Shown piece after piece: positions 1 to 9,500 of a DNA stretch of 64,000 nt. Location: NCBI RefSeq assembly GCF_965221685.1, contig NZ_OZ244907.1. One strand, given 5' to 3'. The notes beneath the pieces are model-generated. The model was not told the DNA's origin, searched no databases, and saw only the letters and a list, made by a program, of their open reading frames with translations. Source of the DNA: Palauibacter sp022826685. GTDB lineage: Bacteria > Gemmatimonadota > Gemmatimonadetes > Palauibacterales > Palauibacteraceae. Position 1 is the first letter of the stretch, and each line of letters opens with the position of its first letter. The translations under genes and the position numbers were made by a program.

Positions 1-1807
1 CGTGCGCCCCCACGGCGATCGCGGGCTGGTACTCCGCACGAAGCGTGCGGCCCTCGAACCGCCGGTCCGTGACCTCCACATTCTGCCACGTCAGGTCGCC
101 GCCAACGGAGACCCCGCCCCACCGGGCGTCGCCGAGAAGCTCGACCCCTGCCGCGTCCACGCGACGCCGGTTCTCTCGCCGGAACCTCCCGTCGCCGAGC
201 CCCGTACGCACGATCGCGTTCGAGAAACTCTGGACAAAAAGCACGGCCTGCGCCTCGACCTCCGCCCCGAACGCCTCGACCGTCCCGGTCACGCCCCCCT
301 CCGCCGCACGGAGGATCTCCGGCGCGAGTTCGTGGTTGGGTTCGAAGCGGCCGAGCGCTCCCGAATACAGTTCCCGCAGCGACGGGAAGCGCACACGGCG
401 GCTCGCCCCCATGTGGAAGCGAACGCGCCGTCCGATCTGCGCGGATCCTCCAACGCGCGCCCCCCAGTCGTCGATCGTCTCGCGCGCTTCGCGACCACCG
501 GTCTCCGGTGTGCTGCCGCGATCCCAGCTCGCCCCCAGGCTGACGCGGGCGCCGGACCAGAACCCCGCGCCGGGACTCGCGAGCGGCAACTCGACCTCAC
601 CGCCGAGACTGAACAGCCGCTGACGAAAGGTGGACTCGCCACCGGGCGTGATGCGCTCCACGTGGCGGGTCTCGGCCACGGTGAGAGCCGTCCGCACGAC
701 CCCGTCGCCGAGTTCATGGTCGGACAGGCCGCGGAAGGTGAGGGTGCGGTCGTCCGCGAACTCCTGCCCCGTGATGTCCTCATAGGCCAGCGTCTCGAAC
801 GCGTCGATCTGCGCGTCTCCCGCGTCGATCCCGATGCTGACCTCGAAATCTCCCGTGCCGAAGGGAGTGCGACCCCACCCGGTACCCGCCGAGACCGTGC
901 TCACGACCCGCTTCGTTTCGGGCATCCTCCAGCGCCGCGGATTCATCGTGTGGAGTTCCGGCGGAATCCCCCTCTCCGCGCGATACCCGAAGGCGGAGGT
1001 GGAGACCCACGCGCCCCCTTCGGATTCGGCCCGGCCCGTGAAGAAGGCGCTCGCGTGATCGAGATCGCTGTTCAGGCGCCGGTTCGGGTCGGCCGCGGCC
1101 GGCTGCACGACACCGCCGGGAAGGGGCACGCCGTCGCGCGTCCGGTAGGCGCCGCCCGCCTGCACGGAGACGCGGCCCTCCCCCGAGCTCCACGTGCGTC
1201 CGAGGCGCACGCCGCCGAACGCCGCGCCGGTCGCGTCCATCCCGCCCTGCATCCCGTTGAGCCGCCGATCCGCTTCCACGCTCCCGTGTCCGATCTCGAT
1301 CGAGACCACGCCGCCGAGAACGTTGGGACCATGGAGGACCGAGGAGATGCCCCGGAAGAGCTGGATCTCGCGCGCCGCATCGACCGGAATGAGCGAAAGG
1401 TCGGTGCGCGCGTCCCAGCCGAGGGTCAGCGGCACCCCGTCGACGAGCACGGCGAGCTGGCGCGACTCGGTTCCTCGCAGCGTCGGCTGGGCTTCGCCGC
1501 GCGAGTTCTCGCGCACCTGAAGGAAGGGAATCTCGCGCAGGGCCTCCTCGAGCAGGGGGACGGCGGCCACGCGCGGCGACTGAAGGCTGAGGCGCACGGC
1601 GCTCGCGCCCGAGACGCTGGCGACGGGTCGCAGCGCCTCGATTCGGAGTTCGCGGAGCCGGAAGGAGACCGTATCCCGGGACACGGTGTCCGGCACCTGC
1701 GCCGCCACACCTTCCACCCCCGGGAGACACGCGAGTGCGGCGAGAAGCGGCCATGCCCCACGCCGGGCGATGCGTCGTTCGACCTTCCGGTCCATCCCTC
1801 GAGTCAT
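1..1807 (-). CDS. TonB-dependent outer-membrane receptor, 3' part beyond the window
   Basis: The reading frame is open from an ATG at 1807 to the first base of the window, so about 602 residues are visible and the C-terminus is missing. The start codon overlaps the lnt stop as ATGA, so the two are probably translationally coupled. The N-terminus has a basic stretch, a hydrophobic segment (WPLLAALACLPGV) and an AAQ-type signal-peptidase site. A plug domain follows at about residues 45-170, with typical signatures: RGTESRQLAVLVDGVPL, then LFRGISSVLHGPNVLGGVV. The rest reads as beta-barrel strands. It should be a TonB-energised outer-membrane transporter. The substrate cannot be told from sequence, and no metal or siderophore gene adjoins it here. 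A carboxypeptidase-like N-terminal domain, common in such receptors, is not seen. Confidence 0.88.
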   Translation of the reverse strand, partial: MTRGMDRKVERRIARRGAWPLLAALACLPGVEGVAAQVPDTVSRDTVSFRLRELRIEALRPVASVSGASAVRLSLQSPRVAAVPLLEEALREIPFLQVRENSRGEAQPTLRGTESRQLAVLVDGVPLTLGWDARTDLSLIPVDAAREIQLFRGISSVLHGPNVLGGVVSIEIGHGSVEADRRLNGMQGGMDATGAAFGGVRLGRTWSSGEGRVSVQAGGAYRTRDGVPLPGGVVQPAAADPNRRLNSDLDHASAFFTGRAESEGGAWVSTSAFGYRAERGIPPELHTMNPRRWRMPETKRVVSTVSAGTGWGRTPFGTGDFEVSIGIDAGDAQIDAFETLAYEDITGQEFADDRTLTFRGLSDHELGDGVVRTALTVAETRHVERITPGGESTFRQRLFSLGGEVELPLASPGAGFWSGARVSLGASWDRGSTPETGGREARETIDDWGARVGGSAQIGRRVRFHMGASRRVRFPSLRELYSGALGRFEPNHELAPEILRAAEGGVTGTVEAFGAEVEAQAVLFVQSFSNAIVRTGLGDGRFRRENRRRVDAAGVELLGDARWGGVSVGGDLTWQNVEVTDRRFEGRTLRAEYQPAIAVGAH

Positions 1808-3471
1808 GCGCTCCCGTTCGCCGGCTCCACCGTCTCCCCCGAAGCACCGCGCGGCGCCTGGCCGCGACGGTTGCGATCCTTCAGGAAAGACGCGCAGAGA
1901 GCAAGAAGCGCTGCCAGCGCGGCCAGAGTCCCCACGACGTCGCCGAAGCGTACGTACACGGTCAACCCGTCCGTCGTCGACACGTCCGCTACGAAGGACG
2001 CGGGCTCGAAGAGTTGGGTGCGGTGCGACACCCTCCCCAGCGGATCCACGATCTTGGAGATCCCCGTGTTCCCCGAGCGCGCCGCCCCCATCCGCGTCTC
2101 GACGGCACGCATGACGAGGTGCGCCGGGTGCTGCCACAGCGCGCTCGAGCGGCTCCACCACGCGTCGCGCCCGAACCACGAGTCGTTCGTGATGTTGACG
2201 AGGAAGTCCGCGCCGTTTCGCCGGTAGTGCCGCGCCAGCGGCGAGAAGATCGACTCGTAGCAGATCATCGTCCCGTACGCCGCGCCTCCATCCTCCGTGG
2301 CGATCTCGATCGGGGCCTGCCACTCGCCGACCCCGAAGTTCCCTCCCGCATAGGGGATGGCCTGGAACCACTCGGGAGGCATGAACGGCACGCGCTCCAC
2401 GAACGGCACGAGAAAGCGCTTGTCATACCGGTTGACGGCGCCCTCTCCGGGGCGGAAGTGGTACGCGGAGTTGTACGGCTGAAACTCCCGGTCCCCGAGG
2501 TCGTCCGCCCCCCGGCCCCCGACCACGACCTCCGCATCGAGCGCGACGGCGAGCCCGGCCGCCCACTCGCGCGCCGCCGTCCAGCCGGGGTAGTCGAAGG
2601 AGGCGAGCGGGTCCACGTAGCGCGCCCCGAGCATCGTCTCGGGGAAGAGCACGAGGTCCATGCGCTCCCGGCCCGGCCACGCGGAGATCAGCGTCGCCGT
2701 CGACCGGAAAGCGCTGTCGGCCGAGGCGGCGCCGTCCGTGTTGCGCAGGTGCTGCGGGACGTTGGGCTGCACGACTCCCACCCGGGCCACCGGCCGCACG
2801 TCCAGCGTCTGCCAGCGCACGACCGAATAGGCGACGGGGAGGGCGAGCACGAGCAGGAATCCGGCCACCGGCCGCCGCAGCGCACGCCCGCCCGCGGCCC
2901 GGTACGCCAGGAACCCCGAGGCGACGAGGGCGTTCGCGAGCGCGAGCCAGAAGGAGAGCCCGCGTGAGCCCACGAGGTCGGCCGCGCCCACGAGGATGGG
3001 GTAGGCCGAGAGCGTGTCGCCGAACTGCATCCAGGGGAAGGAGACGTCGAGGAGGTGGGCTCGCAGCACCTCCCCGGCGGTCCAGAAGACGGGGAAGACG
3101 ATGTAGAGCGGCCACCGGAAGCGGGCCCGCACCAGGTGGATCCCTCCCGCCACCCACGACATGAAGGTCGCGAGAATGAGGATCGGGGCGAGGAAGGCGA
3201 AGAACGCCCACCACGTGTAGAAGATGAGCGCCACGAGGAGCCAGTACAGGACGAGCGTGTAGTAGACGAGCCCGAAGAGGAATCCTCCCTTCCGGGCCTG
3301 CTTTCGGCCCTCCGCCGTCGCCGGGAGTCCATCGAGCCAGACGATGAAGGGGACGAGCGCGACAAAGGACGTCACGAGAAGATGGAAGGGCGGGTGGGCC
3401 AGCCCCATCAACACTCCGCCGACGAGGAGGGGACCGGCCCGCTCGGGGACGATCCGCGCGCGCCAGTTCAA
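1804..3471 (-). CDS. lnt: Apolipoprotein N-acyltransferase Lnt
   Basis: Inner-membrane enzyme that adds the third acyl chain to the N-terminal cysteine of lipoproteins, the last step of their maturation. The first half is hydrophobic with several membrane helices. The second half is the nitrilase-like domain, with the catalytic Glu in LFPETMLG, the Lys in NRYDKRFLVPF and the Cys in GTMICYESIF. I place the start at a TTG (3471-3469) that overlaps the hemL stop as TTGA and has a strong GGAGGG seven bases upstream. The first ATG in frame (3408) would cut into the first membrane helix. The product is 555 aa, normal for the family. Many predicted lipoproteins in this window would be its substrates. 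It lies in the run rimO-hemL-lnt-TonB receptor with overlapping ends. Confidence 0.93.
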   Translation of the reverse strand: MNWRARIVPERAGPLLVGGVLMGLAHPPFHLLVTSFVALVPFIVWLDGLPATAEGRKQARKGGFLFGLVYYTLVLYWLLVALIFYTWWAFFAFLAPILILATFMSWVAGGIHLVRARFRWPLYIVFPVFWTAGEVLRAHLLDVSFPWMQFGDTLSAYPILVGAADLVGSRGLSFWLALANALVASGFLAYRAAGGRALRRPVAGFLLVLALPVAYSVVRWQTLDVRPVARVGVVQPNVPQHLRNTDGAASADSAFRSTATLISAWPGRERMDLVLFPETMLGARYVDPLASFDYPGWTAAREWAAGLAVALDAEVVVGGRGADDLGDREFQPYNSAYHFRPGEGAVNRYDKRFLVPFVERVPFMPPEWFQAIPYAGGNFGVGEWQAPIEIATEDGGAAYGTMICYESIFSPLARHYRRNGADFLVNITNDSWFGRDAWWSRSSALWQHPAHLVMRAVETRMGAARSGNTGISKIVDPLGRVSHRTQLFEPASFVADVSTTDGLTVYVRFGDVVGTLAALAALLALCASFLKDRNRRGQAPRGASGETVEPANGSA

Positions 3472-4793
3472 CCCGTGCCCTCCGGCGCCGCGTCCATTGC
3501 CGCGTCCAGCGCCTCGCCCACGACCCTGAGCGTTTCCGCCACGTCCGCGTCCGTGTGCGCGGTGGAGAGGAAACCCGCCTCGAAGGCGGAGGGAGCGAAG
3601 AAGACGCCCCGCTCGAAGCAGGCCCGGTAGTAGCGGGCGAAGAAGTCCGTGTCCGCACGCCGCGCGCCATCGAAATCGAGCACGGGACCCCGCGTGAAGA
3701 AGACGCCCCACATCGAGCCCAGCGCGGTCCCGCAGGCCGGGATGCCACGGGCGCTCGCCGCCGCCAGGATGCCGTCCACGAGCGTCGCGGCGCGGCGCTC
3801 CAGACCGGCGAAGGGGTCGGTCCGCTCGAGTTCGTCGAGTTGGGCGATGCCCGCGGCCATGCCGAGCGGGTTCCCCGACAGCGTCCCCGCCTGGTACACC
3901 TCCCCTTCCGGAGCCATCCGCCCCATCAGCTCGCGCGGGCCCGCGTATGCCGCGACCGGCAGCCCCGCGCCGAGGACCTTTCCGAGCGTGACAAGATCGG
4001 CCGCGACTCCGTAGCGCTCCTGGGCGCCACCCCGCGCGACCCGGAACCCGGTCATCACCTCGTCGAAGATGAGGAGCGTTCCGGTGCGGTCGCAGCTCTC
4101 GCGGAGACCCTCCAGAAAGCCCTCGCCCGGCGGGATGAGGCCCGCGTTGCCCGCCACCGGCTCGACAATGACGGCCGCCAGCCGCGCCCCGTGTTCCGCG
4201 AACACCGCCGCCACCGCCCCGAGGTCGTTGTAGGGCGCCGTCAGCGTCAGGCCGGAGGTCGCCGCCGGCACGCCCGGCGAATCGGGGAGCGACAGCGTGG
4301 CGACGCCCGATCCGGCGACGACGAGAAAGGCGTCGGCATGGCCGTGATAGCAGCCCTCGAACTTCAGGATCAGGTCACGGCCGGTCGCGGCGCGGGCGAG
4401 CCGCACGGCGGACATCGTGGCCTCGGTCCCGCTGTTCACGAAGCGCACCATCTCCACGCCGGGCACCCAGGCGGCGACGCGTTCCGCGAGCTCGACCTCG
4501 CGTGCCTGGCAGGCCCCGAAGCTCATGCCGTCGCGGGCCGCGCGCGCCACGGCCTCCACGACGGGCGGCGCGGCGTGGCCGAGGATGAGCGGACCCCAGG
4601 AGAGGACGTAGTCGAGATAGCCGCGTCCGGCCTCGTCGAAGATCCTCGCGCCCTCGCCGCGGGCGGCGAACAGCGGCTCCATCCCGACGGCACGGAACGC
4701 CCGCACGGGCGAACTCACGCCGCCCGGCATCACGTTTCGCGCCCGCCGAATCCAATCGGACCCGACGGACGGCTGCCGAGGCCCGCCGCTCAC
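3468..4793 (-). CDS. hemL: Glutamate-1-semialdehyde 2,1-aminomutase
   Basis: PLP-dependent enzyme that converts glutamate-1-semialdehyde to 5-aminolevulinate in the C5 route of tetrapyrrole synthesis; hemA, the preceding step, is also in this window (27440-28783). The 441-aa length is normal. Visible family marks are RARNVMPGGVSSPVRAF near the N-terminus, NSGTEATMSAVRLARA (PLP phosphate binding), GCYHGHADAFL, the cofactor Asp region IFDEVMTGFR and the PLP lysine in TLGKVLGAGLP near residue 270. The start is a GTG that overlaps the rimO stop (GTGA). The TTG of lnt in turn overlaps its stop. Confidence 0.95.
   Translation of the reverse strand: MSGGPRQPSVGSDWIRRARNVMPGGVSSPVRAFRAVGMEPLFAARGEGARIFDEAGRGYLDYVLSWGPLILGHAAPPVVEAVARAARDGMSFGACQAREVELAERVAAWVPGVEMVRFVNSGTEATMSAVRLARAATGRDLILKFEGCYHGHADAFLVVAGSGVATLSLPDSPGVPAATSGLTLTAPYNDLGAVAAVFAEHGARLAAVIVEPVAGNAGLIPPGEGFLEGLRESCDRTGTLLIFDEVMTGFRVARGGAQERYGVAADLVTLGKVLGAGLPVAAYAGPRELMGRMAPEGEVYQAGTLSGNPLGMAAGIAQLDELERTDPFAGLERRAATLVDGILAAASARGIPACGTALGSMWGVFFTRGPVLDFDGARRADTDFFARYYRACFERGVFFAPSAFEAGFLSTAHTDADVAETLRVVGEALDAAMDAAPEGTG
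3478..3483 (-). promoter_or_regulatory. Shine-Dalgarno GGAGGG deciding the TTG start of lnt
   Basis: GGAGGG lies within the last codons of hemL, six bases before the TTG that overlaps the hemL stop. No other start codon in the lnt frame between here and 3408 is as well placed. Confidence 0.6.
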
Positions 4794-6241
4794 CGGCCCC
4801 AGGCGCTGTCGAGGCCCAGGACGGGGAGCCCCCGCCCCGGCTGCGGGGTCGGAGATGGCGCCACCCTTCCGGGCTCGGACGCCTCCAGCACGACTTCCCG
4901 TACGCGCCCCGCGAGATCGAAGTCGGCGGCCCGCCGGATCTCGACCCGCACCAGCGAGCCGGGGGCGAGGCCGTTTCCACCCACGAGCACGGTCACTCCG
5001 TCCACGTCGTCCGCCTGGCTCTCGATCCGGCCGAGGTGCGCCGCGCCCGGAGGGTTCTCGTAGAGGAGTTCCAGCGTCGGCTCGTCCGGGGCCGCGGCCG
5101 CATCCACGACGGCGACGCGTTCGCGGCCGATCTCCGCCGCGAGCCGCTCGCGGCTCACGGCGCGCTGAACCTCGAGCACCTCCTCGAGGCGGTCCCGCGC
5201 CAGGTCCGCCGGTACGAAGCTCTCCTCCATGGCAGCCGCGCGGGTCCCTTCCTGCGGCGAGAACGCGAAGGCTCCGAGCCGGTCGAACGGCACCTCATCG
5301 AGAAAATCCACGAGCTCGCGGAACTCCGCGTCCGTCTCGCCCGGGAACCCGACGAGCACCGTCGTCCTCAGCGTGAGTTCGGGGATCGTCTCCCGCAGCC
5401 AGGCGACCTTCGATCGCAGCGTCGCGGCCCGCTCCGGCCGGCGCATGCGATGGAGCACGGTGTCGCTCGCGTGCTGGATCGGCATGTCGATGTACGAGAG
5501 GAGCCGCGGCTCGGACGCCATCAATTCGACGAGCGGTTCGCGCAGGCCCGCGGAGTAGATGTACAGGAGACGGAACCAGGGGATCGATGTCTCGCGCAGC
5601 AGCGCCTCCACGAGCGTCGCGATGTCCGTCCCGTCCCGTTGCTCCCGGCCCCAGTGCGCAAGGTCCTGCGCGACCAGGTTCACCTCCACGGCGCCCTGCG
5701 CCTCGAGGCGCTGCGCCTCTGCGACGAGACGTTCCAGTTCGAAGGAGCGGTGCTTCCCCCGCCAGAGAGGGATCGCGCAGAAGGCGCACGTGTGGCTGCA
5801 TCCCTCGCTCACCTTCAGGTAGCGTACATGGCGCGCCCCGACGGGAATCCGCTCTCCGGGGTGCGCCCCGCTGGCCGGCGCCGGTCCCTGAAGGAGTCCG
5901 CGCTCGCGCAGCTCCGGCACGAGGCGGTCGAGGTCTCGCAGCCCGAGAAGGAGGTCGACCTCCGGCAGCGCCTCCGCCATTTCCTCCCGATACCGCTCCA
6001 CCATGCACCCGACCGCCACGACGCTGTGGCACGCCCCTTCGCGCTTCAGCCGTTCCGCCTCGAGGATCGTCTCGATCGACTCTTCCTTCGCGGCGTCGAT
6101 GAACCCGCACGTGTTGACGAGGATGACCTCCGCTTCGTCCACATCGGTGCGCTCGGCTCCGTGGCCGACGAGTTCGGCGAGCATGCGCTCGGAGTCGACG
6201 GTGTTCTTGTCGCAACCGAGGCTGAGGAGCCCTAGTCGCAT
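4790..6241 (-). CDS. rimO: Ribosomal protein S12 methylthiotransferase RimO
   Basis: Radical-SAM enzyme that methylthiolates the conserved Asp of ribosomal protein S12. The N-terminal UPF0004 domain has LGLLSLGCDKNTVDSERM and NTCGFIDAAKEES. The radical-SAM cluster motif is EGCSHTCAFCAIP. A C-terminal TRAM domain (about residues 400-470) is present. These marks separate it from MiaB. The ATG at 6241 gives 483 aa and lies 10 bases inside the end of the upstream lolA-like gene. A longer frame to 6409 is open but runs through lolA out of phase, so I rejected it. The stop overlaps the GTG of hemL. Confidence 0.94.
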   Translation of the reverse strand: MRLGLLSLGCDKNTVDSERMLAELVGHGAERTDVDEAEVILVNTCGFIDAAKEESIETILEAERLKREGACHSVVAVGCMVERYREEMAEALPEVDLLLGLRDLDRLVPELRERGLLQGPAPASGAHPGERIPVGARHVRYLKVSEGCSHTCAFCAIPLWRGKHRSFELERLVAEAQRLEAQGAVEVNLVAQDLAHWGREQRDGTDIATLVEALLRETSIPWFRLLYIYSAGLREPLVELMASEPRLLSYIDMPIQHASDTVLHRMRRPERAATLRSKVAWLRETIPELTLRTTVLVGFPGETDAEFRELVDFLDEVPFDRLGAFAFSPQEGTRAAAMEESFVPADLARDRLEEVLEVQRAVSRERLAAEIGRERVAVVDAAAAPDEPTLELLYENPPGAAHLGRIESQADDVDGVTVLVGGNGLAPGSLVRVEIRRAADFDLAGRVREVVLEASEPGRVAPSPTPQPGRGLPVLGLDSAWGR

Positions 6242-7215
6242 CGAACGTCGTCGGGAAAGACCGGCACCCCTTGCGGGGGCGCGTACTCGAAGACGCCGGG
6301 GTCGATCCGGGCCTGCGGTTCGAGGGGGGTCAGCGTCACCGTCCGGAGGGTCTGGTTCTCCTCGCGAATGCGAAAGCGGCGCACGTAGCGGTCGGACACG
6401 CCGATCCACAGGCGGATCTCCACGTATCTCGCCGGGAGTTCGCGCGGCGTGAGCGATACGATCCGCGTCTCCACCCCAGCGATCTCCCCGGCTCCTTCAT
6501 CGACCGCGTCGTAGGCCGTCCGCGCCTGGGAAAGCAGACGCCCGAGGATATCGACGGTGCCGATTTCCACACCCTCCTCGAGGGGGGAGACCATGACCTG
6601 ATCGTGGAGCGAGGGTTCGTAGAGCCAGAGACAGGAACCGTCAGCCACGTAGATGTCGCCGGCCGGTTCGTCGAAATCCATCCGGAACCGGTTTCGTCCC
6701 GCCTGATACCAGGTTCCGCGGCCCTCGCGGGTGCGGCCGAGAAGCGGATTCTCGATGCGCTGGGCGAAGGCCGCCTTGAGCCGGTCGAGCGAAGCGTAGG
6801 CCGCATTCGCAAGGGCGAGGAGCGAGTCCACGCCCACCTGGCCAGACTCGTCGTCCGCCGGCCCGGGGTCGTCGTCCGCCGGCCCGGGCTCGTCATCCAC
6901 GTCCACCGGCCCTGTTCCCTCCGGATCGGAAACCTGCGGGGCCTGAACGGGAGCGTCGTCACTCGGCGCCGCGCCGTCGGCCTCGTCCAACTCCTCGACC
7001 CGGGACTCGCTCTGCCCGGCCGCGGCATCCCCCGTGTTCACCGGTGGTGCCGGGGCGTCGCGCGGGCCGAACTCCGCCTCGATGCGGGCACGAGCCTCCG
7101 CGACCTCCGCGGAATCCGCATCGGAGCACGCCGGCGTGAACGCACTCACGAGGAATCCGGCCGCGAGGAGGCCGACGACCCCCGGACGGCGCGGCTGCGG
7201 AAGGAAGGGCCTCAT
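6232..7215 (-). CDS. lolA: LolA-like outer-membrane lipoprotein carrier with an acidic N-terminal linker
   Basis: The C-terminal part (about residues 130-325) is a LolA fold: LDRLKAAFAQRIENPL, a GTWYQAGRNRFRMDF segment and YVADGSCLWLYEP. LolA carries lipoproteins across the periplasm to the outer membrane. The N-terminus is odd. After a hydrophobic segment comes TPAC followed by SDAD, a poor but possible lipobox, then roughly 90 residues of acidic, Pro/Asp-rich low complexity including a repeated PADD unit. At 327 aa it is about 100 residues longer than usual LolA. If the Cys is lipidated, the protein would be tethered instead of freely diffusing, which would be unusual. The ATG overlaps the ftsK stop (ATGA). 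Confidence 0.85.
   Translation of the reverse strand: MRPFLPQPRRPGVVGLLAAGFLVSAFTPACSDADSAEVAEARARIEAEFGPRDAPAPPVNTGDAAAGQSESRVEELDEADGAAPSDDAPVQAPQVSDPEGTGPVDVDDEPGPADDDPGPADDESGQVGVDSLLALANAAYASLDRLKAAFAQRIENPLLGRTREGRGTWYQAGRNRFRMDFDEPAGDIYVADGSCLWLYEPSLHDQVMVSPLEEGVEIGTVDILGRLLSQARTAYDAVDEGAGEIAGVETRIVSLTPRELPARYVEIRLWIGVSDRYVRRFRIREENQTLRTVTLTPLEPQARIDPGVFEYAPPQGVPVFPDDVRCD
6848..6888. repeat. Two tandem 20-bp copies at a 21-bp period inside the lolA linker
   Basis: The 20 bases from 6848 to 6867 recur exactly at 6869-6888. They encode the PADD repeat of the acidic linker in frame, so copy number can change without breaking the reading frame. Confidence 0.8.
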
Positions 7216-9500
7216 GGTTCGTCGACGTTCCCGGCGTCCAGATCGGCAAGCGTCGCGAGCACCTCGCGCGGCTTGGATCCCTCCGCGGGTCCCACGATCC
7301 CCGCCGCGTGCAGCTGGTCGATGATGCGCGCCGCGCGCCCGTACCCGATCTTGAGTCGGCGCTGAAGCAGGCTTGTCGAACCCGCGGCGTGCGAGATCAC
7401 GATCTCGGCGGCCTGGCGGAACAACGGGTCGCGGTCCTCCGCACCCTCGTCGGAGACGCCCGATCCACCTTCTTCCTCCTCCAGTTCCTTCAGCAGGTCG
7501 AGGATGTCGCGCTCCGAAGCGGCCTCTTCCTCGGCCCTCTCGGCCTCCGCACGCGCCTTCGCCTGCTCCCGATACCAGTCGAGGAGGCGTTCCGTCTCCT
7601 CGGAGGAGATGTAGGCGCCCTGGATGCGGACGGGATCGGATTCGCCCGGCGGCAGGAAAAGCATGTCCCCGTTCCCGAGCAGGGACTCGGCGCCGTTCTG
7701 GTCGAGGATGGTGCGGCTGTCGATCTTCGACGCGACCCGGAACGCGATCCGGCTCGGGATGTTCGCCTTGATGAGGCCGGTGAGGACGTTGACCGAGGGG
7801 CGCTGCGTCGCGAGCACGAGGTGGATTCCGACCGCCCGGGCCTTCTGGGCCAGCATGGCGAGCGGCGTCTCGACCTCGGATTGTACCGTCATCATGAGGT
7901 CCGCCAGTTCGTCGATGATGAGGACGATGTAGGGGAGCGCACCCTCGTCGTAGAGCGCCGGCTCATCCATGACGCCGCGCTTCGGGAGGAACACCTCGCG
8001 CCCGCGGGCGATCCGGCCGTTGAACTCCGCGACATTCCGGCATCCGTTCGCCGAGAGCAGTCCGAAACGGCGCTTCATCTCGTAGACCGACCATTTCAGG
8101 ACGGACGCGGCCTCTTCGTTGTCCGTGATGACGGGGTGGCGGAGGTGCGGGAGGTCTCCGTAGACGGACAACTCCACCATCTTCGGATCCACCATCAGGA
8201 GGCGGAGTTCGGCAGGCGTGTACCGGCACACCAGACTCGTGATGAGCGCGTTGATGCACACCGACTTCCCGGACCCGGTCTGGCCCGCGATGAGGAGGTG
8301 CGGCATCCGGGTCAGGTCCGCGCACGTCGGCTTGCCGGAGAGGTCGCGGCCGAGCGCGAGCGGAAGCGCGTGGCGTCCCCGGCGATAGGACGGGCTTTCG
8401 AGGATCTCGCGCACGAGCACGATCTCCGACGCGGGGTTCGGCACCTCGACGCCGACGGCGCCCTTGCCCGGAATCGGCGCCACGATCCGAACGGATGGCG
8501 CCTTGAGGGCGAGCGCGATGTCATCCGCGCGGGCGGAGATCTGCCCCACCTTCACGCCCGGCGCCGGGACGACCTCGAACTGCGTCACGACCGGGCCCGT
8601 GGTCCAGCCGCCGATTTCGCCGGCCACGCGGAAGGTGGCGAGCTTCTCGATGAGGATCTCGCCGAGGCGGTCGAGATCGCGCACGCCGAGGCCGCTGCCC
8701 TGCCCCACCGGCGCGTCGAACAGTTGAATCGGCGGGACATCCGAGGAGCCGGGATCGCCGGCTTCCTTCAGTTCCGGGACGGGAGGCGTCTCATCCTCCG
8801 GTGCCGGGTCCGGCTCGGGCGGCGCGCTCGCCGGTTTCGCGGGCTTCCGTTTCTTCGCGGCACGGCCCCGTCCGGTCGCCGCCTTCACCTTCGTTTCGCT
8901 CGGCGGATCGGGCTTTGCGGGCGACCGGGGAGCACGAGAGGGCCGCGCGCGGCCGGCGAAGGAGCGGCCGAGCCCGAGGACCGCGCCGCCGGCGGCCACG
9001 ACTCCGCGGCCGAGCGAGCGCCCTCCCGCCGTCACGGCGCCCGTCAGCGACCACCTCATGGTGACGAAGAGCGTGAGCACGAGGACGCCCGCGGCGAGGA
9101 GCACCCCTCCGAGGCGACCGAACACCTGCGCGAGGCCGTCCCCGGCGGTCGCACCCAGCCAGCCGATATCGCCCTCGCTCCCGGGTCCCGGCCCCGCGAT
9201 GAGCCAGTACAGCGACGGGAGGACCGCAAGCAGCACGACCGAGAGGATGGACCAGCGGAGGGCCAGGGTCGGATCGCCCCATCCGAGGAAATGCAGGCCC
9301 CACATGAACGCCGGGACCGCGACGAGCGGCGAAAGGACTCCGACGGCCCTCTCGAGGTTGTCGTGAAGCAGTTCCCCGGCTGGCCCGATCCAGTTGCCCC
9401 CCCCGGCGATCAGGGGAGACAGCAGCGCGAACGCCACCAGGAGGCCGAGCAAGATCAGCGCGACGCCGAGCACCTCGCGCCGTTGCCGTTCATCCACCAT
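7212..9500 (-). CDS. ftsK: DNA translocase FtsK/SpoIIIE
   Basis: Membrane-anchored hexameric motor that pumps chromosome ends through the closing septum and activates dimer resolution. About four hydrophobic helices lie in residues 1-170, then a Pro/Ala/Lys-rich linker, then the RecA-like motor with Walker A GQTGSGKS (about residue 405-412) and Walker B YIVLIIDELADLM (about 520-530). The C-terminal gamma winged helix is present (SLLQRRLKIGYGRAARIID), so it should read KOPS-like sequences. Two starts are possible: GTG at 9503 or ATG at 9500. The GGAGG upstream lies seven bases from the ATG and only four from the GTG, so I prefer the ATG. It shares its A with the stop of the 51-aa ORF upstream (TGATG). 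Confidence 0.94.
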   Translation of the reverse strand: MVDERQRREVLGVALILLGLLVAFALLSPLIAGGGNWIGPAGELLHDNLERAVGVLSPLVAVPAFMWGLHFLGWGDPTLALRWSILSVVLLAVLPSLYWLIAGPGPGSEGDIGWLGATAGDGLAQVFGRLGGVLLAAGVLVLTLFVTMRWSLTGAVTAGGRSLGRGVVAAGGAVLGLGRSFAGRARPSRAPRSPAKPDPPSETKVKAATGRGRAAKKRKPAKPASAPPEPDPAPEDETPPVPELKEAGDPGSSDVPPIQLFDAPVGQGSGLGVRDLDRLGEILIEKLATFRVAGEIGGWTTGPVVTQFEVVPAPGVKVGQISARADDIALALKAPSVRIVAPIPGKGAVGVEVPNPASEIVLVREILESPSYRRGRHALPLALGRDLSGKPTCADLTRMPHLLIAGQTGSGKSVCINALITSLVCRYTPAELRLLMVDPKMVELSVYGDLPHLRHPVITDNEEAASVLKWSVYEMKRRFGLLSANGCRNVAEFNGRIARGREVFLPKRGVMDEPALYDEGALPYIVLIIDELADLMMTVQSEVETPLAMLAQKARAVGIHLVLATQRPSVNVLTGLIKANIPSRIAFRVASKIDSRTILDQNGAESLLGNGDMLFLPPGESDPVRIQGAYISSEETERLLDWYREQAKARAEAERAEEEAASERDILDLLKELEEEEGGSGVSDEGAEDRDPLFRQAAEIVISHAAGSTSLLQRRLKIGYGRAARIIDQLHAAGIVGPAEGSKPREVLATLADLDAGNVDEP

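Noticed and set aside
2..2227. 741-aa plus-strand open frame at the left edge, and similar very long plus-strand frames at 7308-9590, 9594-11753 and 31128-33050
   Set aside because: They mirror real minus-strand genes, have Arg/Pro/Ala-rich composition with no domain pattern, and arise from the GC-rich third codon position of the opposite strand.
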